Below the pieces are notes generated by a model that ran no database searches, was not told the DNA's origin, and saw only the letters and a program-made list of their open reading frames with translations. This document shows, piece by piece, positions 1 to 5,024 of a DNA stretch of 5,850 nt (the stretch's first letter is position 1; the number at the start of each line of letters is the position of its first letter). Source of the stretch: Clostridia bacterium. GTDB taxonomy: Bacteria; Bacillota; Clostridia; DSM-8532. The DNA is taken from NCBI GenBank assembly GCA_026418215.1, contig JAOABT010000619.1, forward strand, positions 1-5,850. Reading direction: 5' to 3'. A program made the position numbers and the translations under genes.

Positions 1-1653
1 CGTGAGATTGCGGTGTATGCCGACCGTAAGGGGCATATTACCGATGTTTGTGTTGGCGATTTCAAGACCGTGGACTTAAACGAAGTCGAAGGCCGCCGCA
101 GCAAGGCCCGCCTCTCCGGTGTACGGTGCATTCATACCCATCCTAATGGGAGCGGCATGCTGTCAGCAGTGGATATAAGCTCCCTAAAGCTTTTGAAGCT
201 GGACATGATGGCGGCCGTCGGCATTGTGGGCTTGCGCCCCGCCGAGATTTTTGCTGCTGTTCCCTCCTCGGTAACGGTCGAGGATGTAGACATACAGGGC
301 CCTTTTCTGGCCGACAAGGAAGATTTTGAAGGCCTTCTTGAAGCAATCAGCCAAGCCGATGACTTTTTAAAGAAACAGGCAGAGAACCTTGGCGACGATA
401 TCGAAAAGGCCATTCTGGTGGGAATTAAAACTCAGGAGACCCAGAACATACAAGGCGTCAGCGAGGCTGATATCTCCATTCAGGAGCTCAAGGAGCTTGC
501 TGAAACCGCGGGTGCTCAGGTCCTTGCAAAGGTCATGCAGAAACGCGAGGGCCGGGATGCTGCTTTCTTTATAGGAAAGGGAAAGGCCGAGGAGCTAAGG
601 CTCATGGTACAATCCATGGAAGCCAATCTCGTGGTATTTGATGAGGAAATATCTCCGTCGCAGCAGCGTAACCTTGAAGAAGTACTCGGCGTGAAGGTTC
701 TGGACCGAACAGGCCTTATTCTCGATATTTTCGCCCAGAGGGCTCGAAGCCGCGAGGGTAAAATACAGGTTGAGCTTGCGCAGCTCGAGTATAATCTGCC
801 AAGGCTTGGCGGCCAGGGCATAGCGCTTTCCCGTCTGGGAGGCGGTATTGGAACCCGGGGCCCCGGTGAAACCAAGCTTGAAACCGACAAGCGCCATATC
901 CGACGGAAGATCAGTGTTCTCAAGGAACAGCTGAAAGAAATCAAGAAGCAGCGCAGCATTCTAAGAATTGAGCGCAGAAAGAACCGCGTCCCGGTTGCAG
1001 CCTTGGTGGGCTACACCAATGCCGGAAAGAGCTCGCTCCTCAATGCCCTTTGCGGAGCAGATGTCTATGCTGAAAACAAGCTGTTCGCAACGCTTGATAC
1101 AACGACCCGTCAGCTCATTAATGATGATAACAATACCATTCTTATCACCGATACCGTAGGGTTTATCCGAAAGCTGCCCCATCATTTGATGGATGCCTTC
1201 AAGTCTACGCTTGAGGAAGCTGTCTATTCGGATGTCCTGGTTATTGTGGCCGACTCGTCAGACCCCTTCGTCGAGGATCACATCCGCATTGTCGATATGA
1301 TCCTCGCTGAGCTGGGAGCATCCGAAAAGCCCACTGTCATTGCTTACAACAAAATTGATAAGCCTGTGGCAGAGGAGCGTGCGAAGCTTTCTACCGACAG
1401 AACCGTCATCGAGATATCTGCTAAGACCGGTGAAGGTCTGGAAGAGCTCAAAATGTGCCTTAAAAGCCTGCTTTGCGAGGTTAAGAAGAACTACTCCCTT
1501 CGCATACCCTATCAGGAAGGCTGGGTACTGCCATGGCTTTATGAAAACGGAAAGGTTCTTTCGGTCGACTACGACGAAAGCGCCTCGCTGGTCAGCGCCG
1601 AGCTCGATCAAACAAGCTATGAGAAGGTAAAGGCGTTCGTACCCGAACCCTAG
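1..1653 (+). CDS. hflX: GTPase HflX, long form, 5' end missing
   Basis: HflX is a cytosolic GTPase that binds the 50S subunit and splits stalled or stress-arrested ribosomes. The frame is open from base 1 with no ribosome binding site before the first GTG (13), so the gene starts upstream; 550 codons are visible. Order of domains: an N-terminal domain with a HTHP...SxxD pattern (bases 133-174), the HflX glycine-rich nucleotide-binding-like domain (GKGKAEEL, then IFAQRARSREGK), the GGIGTRGPGETKLE linker and a charged helical arm (about 841-975), then the G domain. G-domain motifs are all intact: P-loop GYTNAGKS at 1009-1032, DTVG at 1150-1161, NKID at 1348-1359, SAK at 1417-1425. A C-terminal HflX domain follows. 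The stop TAG (1651-1653) overlaps the stop of the convergent neighbour. The N-terminal extension is the long HflX architecture; identity of the GTPase is very secure, the role of the extension is not. Confidence 0.97.
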   Translation, partial: REIAVYADRKGHITDVCVGDFKTVDLNEVEGRRSKARLSGVRCIHTHPNGSGMLSAVDISSLKLLKLDMMAAVGIVGLRPAEIFAAVPSSVTVEDVDIQGPFLADKEDFEGLLEAISQADDFLKKQAENLGDDIEKAILVGIKTQETQNIQGVSEADISIQELKELAETAGAQVLAKVMQKREGRDAAFFIGKGKAEELRLMVQSMEANLVVFDEEISPSQQRNLEEVLGVKVLDRTGLILDIFAQRARSREGKIQVELAQLEYNLPRLGGQGIALSRLGGGIGTRGPGETKLETDKRHIRRKISVLKEQLKEIKKQRSILRIERRKNRVPVAALVGYTNAGKSSLLNALCGADVYAENKLFATLDTTTRQLINDDNNTILITDTVGFIRKLPHHLMDAFKSTLEEAVYSDVLVIVADSSDPFVEDHIRIVDMILAELGASEKPTVIAYNKIDKPVAEERAKLSTDRTVIEISAKTGEGLEELKMCLKSLLCEVKKNYSLRIPYQEGWVLPWLYENGKVLSVDYDESASLVSAELDQTSYEKVKAFVPEP

Positions 1654-2171
1654 ACGACCGGGGGCTGGAACAGCGGCAAATTAGGCGGATACCAGGTAAA
1701 CAGGAAGAACATGAAGATCATGATAACGACGGCAAGTGCCGAGGCTGTCTTCCAGGATGAAAAATCCTTGCCCCCACAGGTAAAGCGAAGCAAAATGCGT
1801 TGTGCAAAAAAGCCGGCTAAATAGGCGATAATCAAATCCAAGATAAACACATCGCGTCCTATAACTCCCATATAGCCATAGAACATCATGGGTACACTCA
1901 CCATAATCGAAGCGAGTGAGGGCGCGAGACCCGCAATAAAATTGGCATTTCCCTTAAAGTATTTGAAATAAAGAAAGACATCTGTAAACAGCGCACCAAA
2001 AAAGATGATTTTGATATGCTCCCAGGTGCTTTCATTAACGGCGCAGATAAACGACAGAGGATAGAAGCCGGTCAGGGAGTATCCAAAATGGAGAAGCGAC
2101 GCAAGTAAGAAAATCCAGACGGTTGAGAGCATGATTGCGCCTCTTTGCTTGGAACTGCAGGTGTTTTCCAT
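1650..2171 (-). CDS. Small five-helix membrane protein, DUF6512-like
   Basis: This is a 173-residue integral membrane protein of unknown function. Hydrophobic segments lie at about residues 14-33, 54-71, 79-101, 108-128 and 143-161. A NESTWEH motif (residues 46-52) just before the second helix and a C-terminal FTWYPP motif (158-163) match what I recall of the DUF6512 family of Bacillota; that assignment is from memory, not a search. No catalytic motif or signal-peptidase site is evident. The ATG at 2171 is chosen because AAGGTGG (complement of 2181-2187) stands nine bases upstream; Met14 has no comparable site. The gene converges on hflX and the two share the palindromic CTAG at 1650-1653, each using it for a TAG stop. 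No consensus promoter is obvious in its AT-rich leader (2188-2270). No function is inferred. Confidence 0.85.
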   Translation of the reverse strand: MENTCSSKQRGAIMLSTVWIFLLASLLHFGYSLTGFYPLSFICAVNESTWEHIKIIFFGALFTDVFLYFKYFKGNANFIAGLAPSLASIMVSVPMMFYGYMGVIGRDVFILDLIIAYLAGFFAQRILLRFTCGGKDFSSWKTASALAVVIMIFMFFLFTWYPPNLPLFQPPVV

Positions 2172-2283
2172 GTGCTGTTTCCACCTTTATAAGTCTTTTT
2201 TTTATGTATATGATGACCGCTATATTCTTATTTCCCTATTTCAAAGAGTTAACATTTTGCAATAAATAATAAATTTGTCAGAG

Positions 2284-2311
2284 GTTAAGCCGGCTGAGTT
2301 CATGGTATAGT
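2284..2311 (+). promoter_or_regulatory. Possible promoter for the structured RNA
   Basis: A TATAGT (2306-2311) lies five bases before the closing helix of the candidate RNA, which would put the start point near 2317-2319. The -35 is poor (GTTAAG at 2284-2289, 16-base spacer). An alternative TTGTCA at 2275-2280 is too far away (25 bases). The placement makes sense, but the sequence support is weak. Confidence 0.35.
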
Positions 2312-2315
2312 GGAA

Positions 2316-2545
2316 TTGTCAGGTAAGGCGGGAGCCAACCGTTTGACTTTCTAGGATTTTAGGTGATGAAATCCTTTCCTGGGCTATTAGTACACAGCCT
2401 ACCTAACTTGTGCATGCATCGGGTGTGAATGCTGTTTATGAGTCGCTTAGGCCAGTTGAAGCAATTTCAATTATGAAATACAAGCGCATACTGAAATGAA
2501 GGACATGGGCCGTTATAAGGGGCCCATACTAAGGCATCCTGACAA
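2316..2545 (+). ncRNA. Candidate structured noncoding RNA, ~230 nt
   Basis: No convincing protein gene covers this stretch, yet it is dense in complementary segments. The ends pair perfectly: TTGTCAGG (2316-2323) with CCTGACAA (2538-2545). Inside are hairpins AGGATTT/AAATCCT (2353-2359 with 2369-2375), GGCT/AGCC (2382-2385 with 2396-2399), ATTTCA/TGAAAT with a four-base ATTA loop (2464-2469 with 2474-2479), and ATGGGCC/GGCCCAT (2505-2511 with 2521-2527). AGGTA-GGC (2321-2329) could instead pair with GCCTACCT (2397-2404), an alternative to part of the closing helix. There is no U-tract after the closing helix, so a transcript may run on into tRNA-Leu and end at the 2691-2723 terminator. A multi-helix RNA of this size in a clostridial genome brings the raiA motif to mind, but I cannot confirm that from memory; 6S RNA and a riboswitch fit less well. 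Structure is visible; class and function are inference. Confidence 0.5.
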
Positions 2546-2556
2546 GAAAAGGCGTA

Positions 2557-2585
2557 TTGACACCCCATTAGACCTATTGTAGAAT
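2557..2585 (+). promoter_or_regulatory. Strong promoter for tRNA-Leu
   Basis: TTGACA (2557-2562), a 17-base spacer and TAGAAT (2580-2585) give a near-consensus sigma-A type promoter. The predicted start is near 2592, about nine bases before the mature tRNA 5' end, as expected for a tRNA transcription unit. It lies immediately after the closing helix of the upstream RNA candidate, so the tRNA can be made independently of it. Confidence 0.85.
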
Positions 2586-2600
2586 AGTAATGCTGACCAT

Positions 2601-2688
2601 GCTCGAGTGGTGAAACAGGCAGACACAACGGACTTAAAATCCGTCGGACTAATCCTCCGTACCGGTTCGACTCCGGTCTCGAGCACCA
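2601..2688 (+). tRNA. tRNA-Leu (UAA)
   Basis: A complete class II tRNA folds from the sequence. The acceptor stem pairs GCTCGAG (2601-2607) with CTCGAGC (2678-2684), then discriminator A and an encoded CCA (2686-2688). The anticodon stem is ACGGA/TCCGT (2628-2632, 2640-2644) around loop CTTAAAA, with anticodon TAA at 2635-2637, reading UUA. A long variable arm CGGA/TCCG (2645-2648, 2656-2659) identifies a leucine type. The T arm is ACCGG-TTCGACT-CCGGT (2661-2677). All stems are intact, so the gene remains functional beside the integrated element. Its 3' half is the likely integration target of the neighbouring integrase. Confidence 0.97.
2661..2688. other. Presumed attachment site (element boundary)
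   Basis: The tRNA 3' end (T arm to CCA) is the classic crossover target of tyrosine integrases, and the integrase gene here ends 133 bases away pointing at it. Base composition becomes AT-richer on the integrase side. The expected second copy of this segment at the far end of the element is not present elsewhere in the window, so the core limits are inferred from convention rather than seen. The core could extend through the adjacent terminator at 2691-2723. Confidence 0.45.
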
Positions 2689-2690
2689 AT

Positions 2691-2723
2691 AAAACCCTGA
2701 AGGCTCTATGCTTTCAGGGTTTT
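2691..2723 (+). terminator. Rho-independent terminator of tRNA-Leu
   Basis: AAAACCCTGAA (2691-2701) pairs perfectly with TTCAGGGTTTT (2713-2723). The stem extends inward through a G-U and two G-C pairs to a five-base loop (2705-2709). A T-rich run follows to about 2729. It sits directly after the tRNA CCA, and its symmetric A and T arms could also stop leftward transcription. Confidence 0.9.
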
Positions 2724-2791
2724 GTTATTATCTGGATAAATTCATCAAAGTCACCTTTAAATCACACTAATGTCACAGGAAAATATTAGGT

Positions 2792-2827
2792 AAAATAAGA
2801 ACCGGGTAGAGACCCGGTTCTTATTTT
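2792..2827. terminator. Bidirectional terminator at integrase 3' end
   Basis: A perfect 15-bp stem pairs 2793-2807 region bases AAAATAAGAACCGGG (2792-2806 within one base) with CCCGGTTCTTATTTT (2813-2827) around a short TAGAGA loop. The stem includes the integrase stop codon (2821-2823). Read leftward it ends the repressor-integrase operon with a T-rich tail; read rightward it also ends in TTTT and would block tRNA read-through into antisense integrase RNA. Confidence 0.9.
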
Positions 2828-3942
2828 GCATTTGCACTGAGATTTTTTGCCTGTTTTTTGTGGAAAGATTTCATCTGCTCATCAAGCTGTTCCTGCTTTT
2901 TCTTCTTAAGATGTTGATACACTCGCTTCAAAGTCTGAACATTATGCCCCAACCTTTCGGCTGCATATTGGTCAGGGATATTTTCATCATACATATCCGA
3001 AGCATGGTAGTGTCTTAAATTATGAAACGTGAAGTTTTTCTTCATTTTCTTTTTAACGATGTATCTGAACCTGTCAGCAAAAACGTGTGGAAGCTCGCAA
3101 AATATAGTTTGGTCAAAATTGGTAATTCTATCACGACTTCTTTTCGCTTTTAAAAGATCAATAAGCTCTGGCTGAACGGTGATGGTTCTGATTCGATTAT
3201 TAGTTTTAGGGGTGCCAGAGTCATACTGATCTTTACTTCTTTTCTTAAGGCTTTTGTCCACTCTAATTTTACAAGCGTCAAAAAATACATCCGTCCATTT
3301 AAGAGCAAATATCTCAGCTTCGCAAAGTCCATCCCATGCAGCCAACCATATTATTATCTCATCATCCGTACCTTGACCAACTATGCCCAATAATTCAATC
3401 AAATCTTCTTCAGATGGTAACTCGGGCTCAGTAACGTTGACTTTTGGAGCTTTCATATACAATATAGGGTTTTCATTCTTTAGTGCATCAGTAAGAATCT
3501 CTTGCAATACGTAAAAGTGTTTGGCTGCTGTGGTTGAAGAAAGTTTCTTCTTTTTCTTAATTCCACCGTCGATGGGCACATCACTTAGAAGATAGGCAAT
3601 GTACCTCTTGATATCAAACTCTTCTATTTCACCAACCTTATAATCCTTAAAGAATGGTTTCATGTGGTTTGTACCATAGGCCAAGTAGGTATTATAGGTG
3701 TTAATTTCAATATCAGTTTTCTTTATTTCAATCCATTCATCAAAGAACTTAGAGAACAGCTTATACTTATTTTTGATTACACCAGGTTTACTATTTTCAA
3801 CTTCCTGTTCCAGTTCTCTTTCTCTTGCCTTGGCTTGTTTTAGTCCTTCAACGGTGTCCCTAAGAAATAATTGTTTTTTTTCGTCATCTCTACCAGCATA
3901 AACTCTTATTGAATATGAGCCATCTTTATTCTTCTTTATCAT
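2821..3942 (-). CDS. int: Tyrosine-family site-specific integrase
   Basis: This 373-residue phage/ICE-type tyrosine recombinase would cut and rejoin DNA between the tRNA-Leu target and the element. Residues 1-50 look like the AP2-like arm-site binding domain (KDGSYSIRVYAGRDDEKKQ). Residues 60-160 form the helical core-binding domain, with a lysine run at 129-133. Residues 175-350 form the catalytic domain. Visible active-site residues are Lys246, His307 and Arg310 (HNLRH), His333 (LGH) and the nucleophile Tyr342 (VYQHL). The first catalytic Arg, expected in the GLRxGE-type motif, is Cys207 in GLCEAE (bases 3322-3324), which may make the enzyme inactive. Length is normal. AGGAGG (complement of 3948-3953) sits five bases before the ATG and overlaps the repressor stop codon, so translation is probably coupled to that gene. 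Family is certain; activity is doubtful. Confidence 0.95.
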   Translation of the reverse strand: MIKKNKDGSYSIRVYAGRDDEKKQLFLRDTVEGLKQAKARERELEQEVENSKPGVIKNKYKLFSKFFDEWIEIKKTDIEINTYNTYLAYGTNHMKPFFKDYKVGEIEEFDIKRYIAYLLSDVPIDGGIKKKKKLSSTTAAKHFYVLQEILTDALKNENPILYMKAPKVNVTEPELPSEEDLIELLGIVGQGTDDEIIIWLAAWDGLCEAEIFALKWTDVFFDACKIRVDKSLKKRSKDQYDSGTPKTNNRIRTITVQPELIDLLKAKRSRDRITNFDQTIFCELPHVFADRFRYIVKKKMKKNFTFHNLRHYHASDMYDENIPDQYAAERLGHNVQTLKRVYQHLKKKKQEQLDEQMKSFHKKQAKNLSANAK

Positions 3943-3951
3943 GCGATCCTC

Positions 3952-4584
3952 CTAACGTACATCGAATTGGACTTTTTTAACCCTCCCAATGATACTTACT
4001 TGCTTATCCGCTGACGAAAAAATCATTGGAGGATAATTTGGGTTTTCAGATCGTAATTCCAAAGACCTCCGCGACCGATATACGCGCTTTAACGTGTACT
4101 CATCACCTATTTGAACAACACCAATTTGGCCGTTTTCAACATCACCTTTTTCAATAAAAACAATGTCGCCCTCATATATCCTCGCGTTTATCATTGAGTC
4201 GCCTTTGACTCTAATTGCAAAATCAATTTTATCTCTCTTGTCAGTATGGGCATATTCCAACAAGTTCTCTTCAGCTAGAATCGGTAACCCAGCAGCGACA
4301 TAACCGTAAACGGGTACAGTCTTAGAAAACTGTTCTGGGAATGCAATGGATAACTCTTTAGCCTGACCCTCCATTCCCATTAGGAATAATGGGTTAACAC
4401 CATAACGAACAGCAAGAGCATCAATTGTAGTGGCTTTTGCCTTGAATTTACCGTTGATGTAATGTGATATTGATGTAGGACTTTGCTTAAGATAATCTGC
4501 AACACTGTAAATGGTATCTCCATTTTCTTTCATCAGTTCTAATAATCTCGCACCAAATAATTCTTTATTTACGTCGTATGTCAT
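3952..4584 (-). CDS. CI/LexA-like repressor, HTH plus S24 peptidase
   Basis: This 210-residue protein is the presumed lysogeny repressor of the element. Residues 8-70 form an XRE-type helix-turn-helix domain (SVADYLKQSPTSISHYING). Residues 90-205 form a LexA-type S24 self-cleavage domain. The cleavage site is Ala98-Gly99 (YVAAGLP), the serine nucleophile is Ser130 in KGDSM, and the general-base lysine is Lys166 in YTLKRV. All are present, so RecA-stimulated self-cleavage during DNA damage is plausible. The ATG at 4584 is supported by a GGGGTGG ribosome site (complement of about 4595-4602). It is the first gene of the leftward operon with the integrase, whose ribosome binding site overlaps its TAG stop. 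The operator-like repeat on its own promoter suggests autoregulation. Family assignment is secure; operator binding is inference. Confidence 0.95.
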   Translation of the reverse strand: MTYDVNKELFGARLLELMKENGDTIYSVADYLKQSPTSISHYINGKFKAKATTIDALAVRYGVNPLFLMGMEGQAKELSIAFPEQFSKTVPVYGYVAAGLPILAEENLLEYAHTDKRDKIDFAIRVKGDSMINARIYEGDIVFIEKGDVENGQIGVVQIGDEYTLKRVYRSRRSLELRSENPNYPPMIFSSADKQVSIIGRVKKVQFDVR

Positions 4585-4619
4585 TTGATTGAACCACCCC
4601 GCCTATTATAGATGGTTAT

Positions 4620-4649
4620 ATTATAACAAATACTTTAACAACTTAACAA
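4620..4649 (-). promoter_or_regulatory. Leftward promoter for repressor and integrase
   Basis: On the minus strand a consensus TATAAT (complement of 4620-4625) is preceded by TG at the extended -10 position. A TTGTTA -35 (complement of 4644-4649) lies 18 bases upstream. The predicted start is near 4613, about 30 bases before the repressor ATG. The -35 is buried in the operator-like repeat 4634-4649, so repressor or Cro binding there should control this promoter. Confidence 0.75.
4634..4649. promoter_or_regulatory. Operator-like repeat O1
   Basis: TTTAACAACTTAACAA covers the spacer and -35 of the leftward promoter. It matches 15 of 16 bases with the repeat at 4729-4744. It also reads as two tandem eight-base units, TTAACAAC and TTAACAAT (4635-4650). 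Recurrence at promoter-relevant positions in a cI/cro-type region suggests a repressor or Cro site; which protein binds cannot be told from sequence. Confidence 0.6.
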
Positions 4650-4675
4650 TATATTTTGACAAAAGCAAATTTATG

Positions 4676-4700
4676 TTAAATAACTTATTGACTTATTGAA
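4676..4700. promoter_or_regulatory. Degenerate operator-like repeat O2 with tandem octamers
   Basis: TTAAATAACTTATTGA (4676-4691) matches 12 of 16 bases with the 4729-4744 repeat. It runs into two exact tandem copies of ACTTATTG (4683-4690 and 4691-4698) that contain the rightward -35. GTTAAATAAC (4675-4684) is a perfect 10-bp palindrome. The position is ideal for shutting off rightward transcription, but similarity to the other sites is weaker. Confidence 0.4.
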
Positions 4701-4716
4701 CGGCATGGTATATATT
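4688..4716 (+). promoter_or_regulatory. Rightward early promoter
   Basis: TTGACT (4688-4693), a 17-base spacer and TATATT (4711-4716) form a near-consensus promoter diverging from the repressor promoter. The start point should fall near 4723, about 35 bases before the cro-like gene. It is flanked by operator-like repeats at 4676-4691 and 4729-4744, the layout expected for a repressed lytic promoter. Confidence 0.8.
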
Positions 4717-4728
4717 GGACACGTAAGG

Positions 4729-4744
4729 TTTAATAACTTAACAA
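4729..4744. promoter_or_regulatory. Operator-like repeat O3
   Basis: TTTAATAACTTAACAA lies just after the predicted rightward start point and directly before the AAAGGAGGTGA ribosome site. It differs from O1 by a single base and from O4 (4992-5007) by two. A protein bound here would block early elongation from the rightward promoter. Confidence 0.6.
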
Positions 4745-4757
4745 AGGAGGTGATGTG

Positions 4758-5018
4758 GTGAGTAACGAAAGTAAAAAGACTAATAGTGTAAGTAGATTGC
4801 TTAAGGCAAAAATGGTTGCCCGTGGAATAATAGCAGAGGAGCTTGCAAAAGACTTGGGAATTACTCCTCAGGCATTCTCCAATAAAATTAATAGATCTGG
4901 AAACAAATTCTGGGATAATGAGATTATCATAATTAGTAGGCGTTTATGTTTATCACAACAAGAAATCCTTGAAATTTTTTTCCCAGAAATGTTTAGTAAC
5001 TTAACCAAGGTGGTGTAA
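4758..5018 (+). CDS. Cro-like small helix-turn-helix protein
   Basis: This 86-residue (from GTG 4758) DNA-binding protein is the first gene of the rightward early operon. The helix-turn-helix lies about one third of the way in (EELAKDLGITPQAFSNKIN), resembling small XRE/Cro-like phage regulators. No other domain is present. A near-perfect AAAGGAGGTGA (4743-4753) precedes two in-frame GTG codons at 4755 and 4758; the second is preferred because its spacing from AGGAGG is seven bases rather than four. Position opposite the S24 repressor suggests the Cro role: it would act on the shared intergenic sites and turn down the repressor promoter. Its last codons contain the O4 repeat, so part of this coding sequence may double as a regulatory site. 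The antirepressor follows after six bases. Confidence 0.85.
   Translation: MSNESKKTNSVSRLLKAKMVARGIIAEELAKDLGITPQAFSNKINRSGNKFWDNEIIIISRRLCLSQQEILEIFFPEMFSNLTKVV
4992..5007. promoter_or_regulatory. Operator-like repeat O4 inside cro-like gene
   Basis: TTTAGTAACTTAACCA lies within the last codons of the cro-like gene. Over 4992-5010 it matches 17 of 19 bases with 4729-4747, including the AAGG that begins the next ribosome site. It ends about 18 bases before the antirepressor ATG, so binding here could act as a roadblock between the two genes. Chance recurrence is possible because the sequence is AT-rich. Confidence 0.5.
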
Positions 5019-5024
5019 GTACAT

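Noticed and set aside
132..959. Several antisense open frames within hflX
   Set aside because: They lie opposite an intact conserved gene, are Ser/Arg/Cys-rich as expected of shadow frames, and lack credible ribosome binding sites.
1654..1685. Terminator after hflX
   Set aside because: No stable hairpin with a U-tract is present; the region is coding for the convergent gene.
2353..2404. Possible cobalamin riboswitch, suggested by the GGTGATGAAATCC stretch
   Set aside because: The other conserved cobalamin blocks are absent and the downstream gene is a tRNA with its own promoter.
2750..2776. Two GTCAC words near the tRNA as integrase arm-type sites
   Set aside because: A five-base word repeated twice is expected by chance; the flanking bases do not match.
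2607..2789. 60-residue open frame over the tRNA-Leu and its terminator
   Set aside because: It is a translation of the tRNA gene and terminator stem, with no ribosome binding site; the tRNA explains the sequence.
4656..4684. Additional rightward promoter starting from TTGACA at 4656-4661
   Set aside because: No acceptable -10 hexamer occurs 16-18 bases downstream; the promoter at 4688-4716 is far better.
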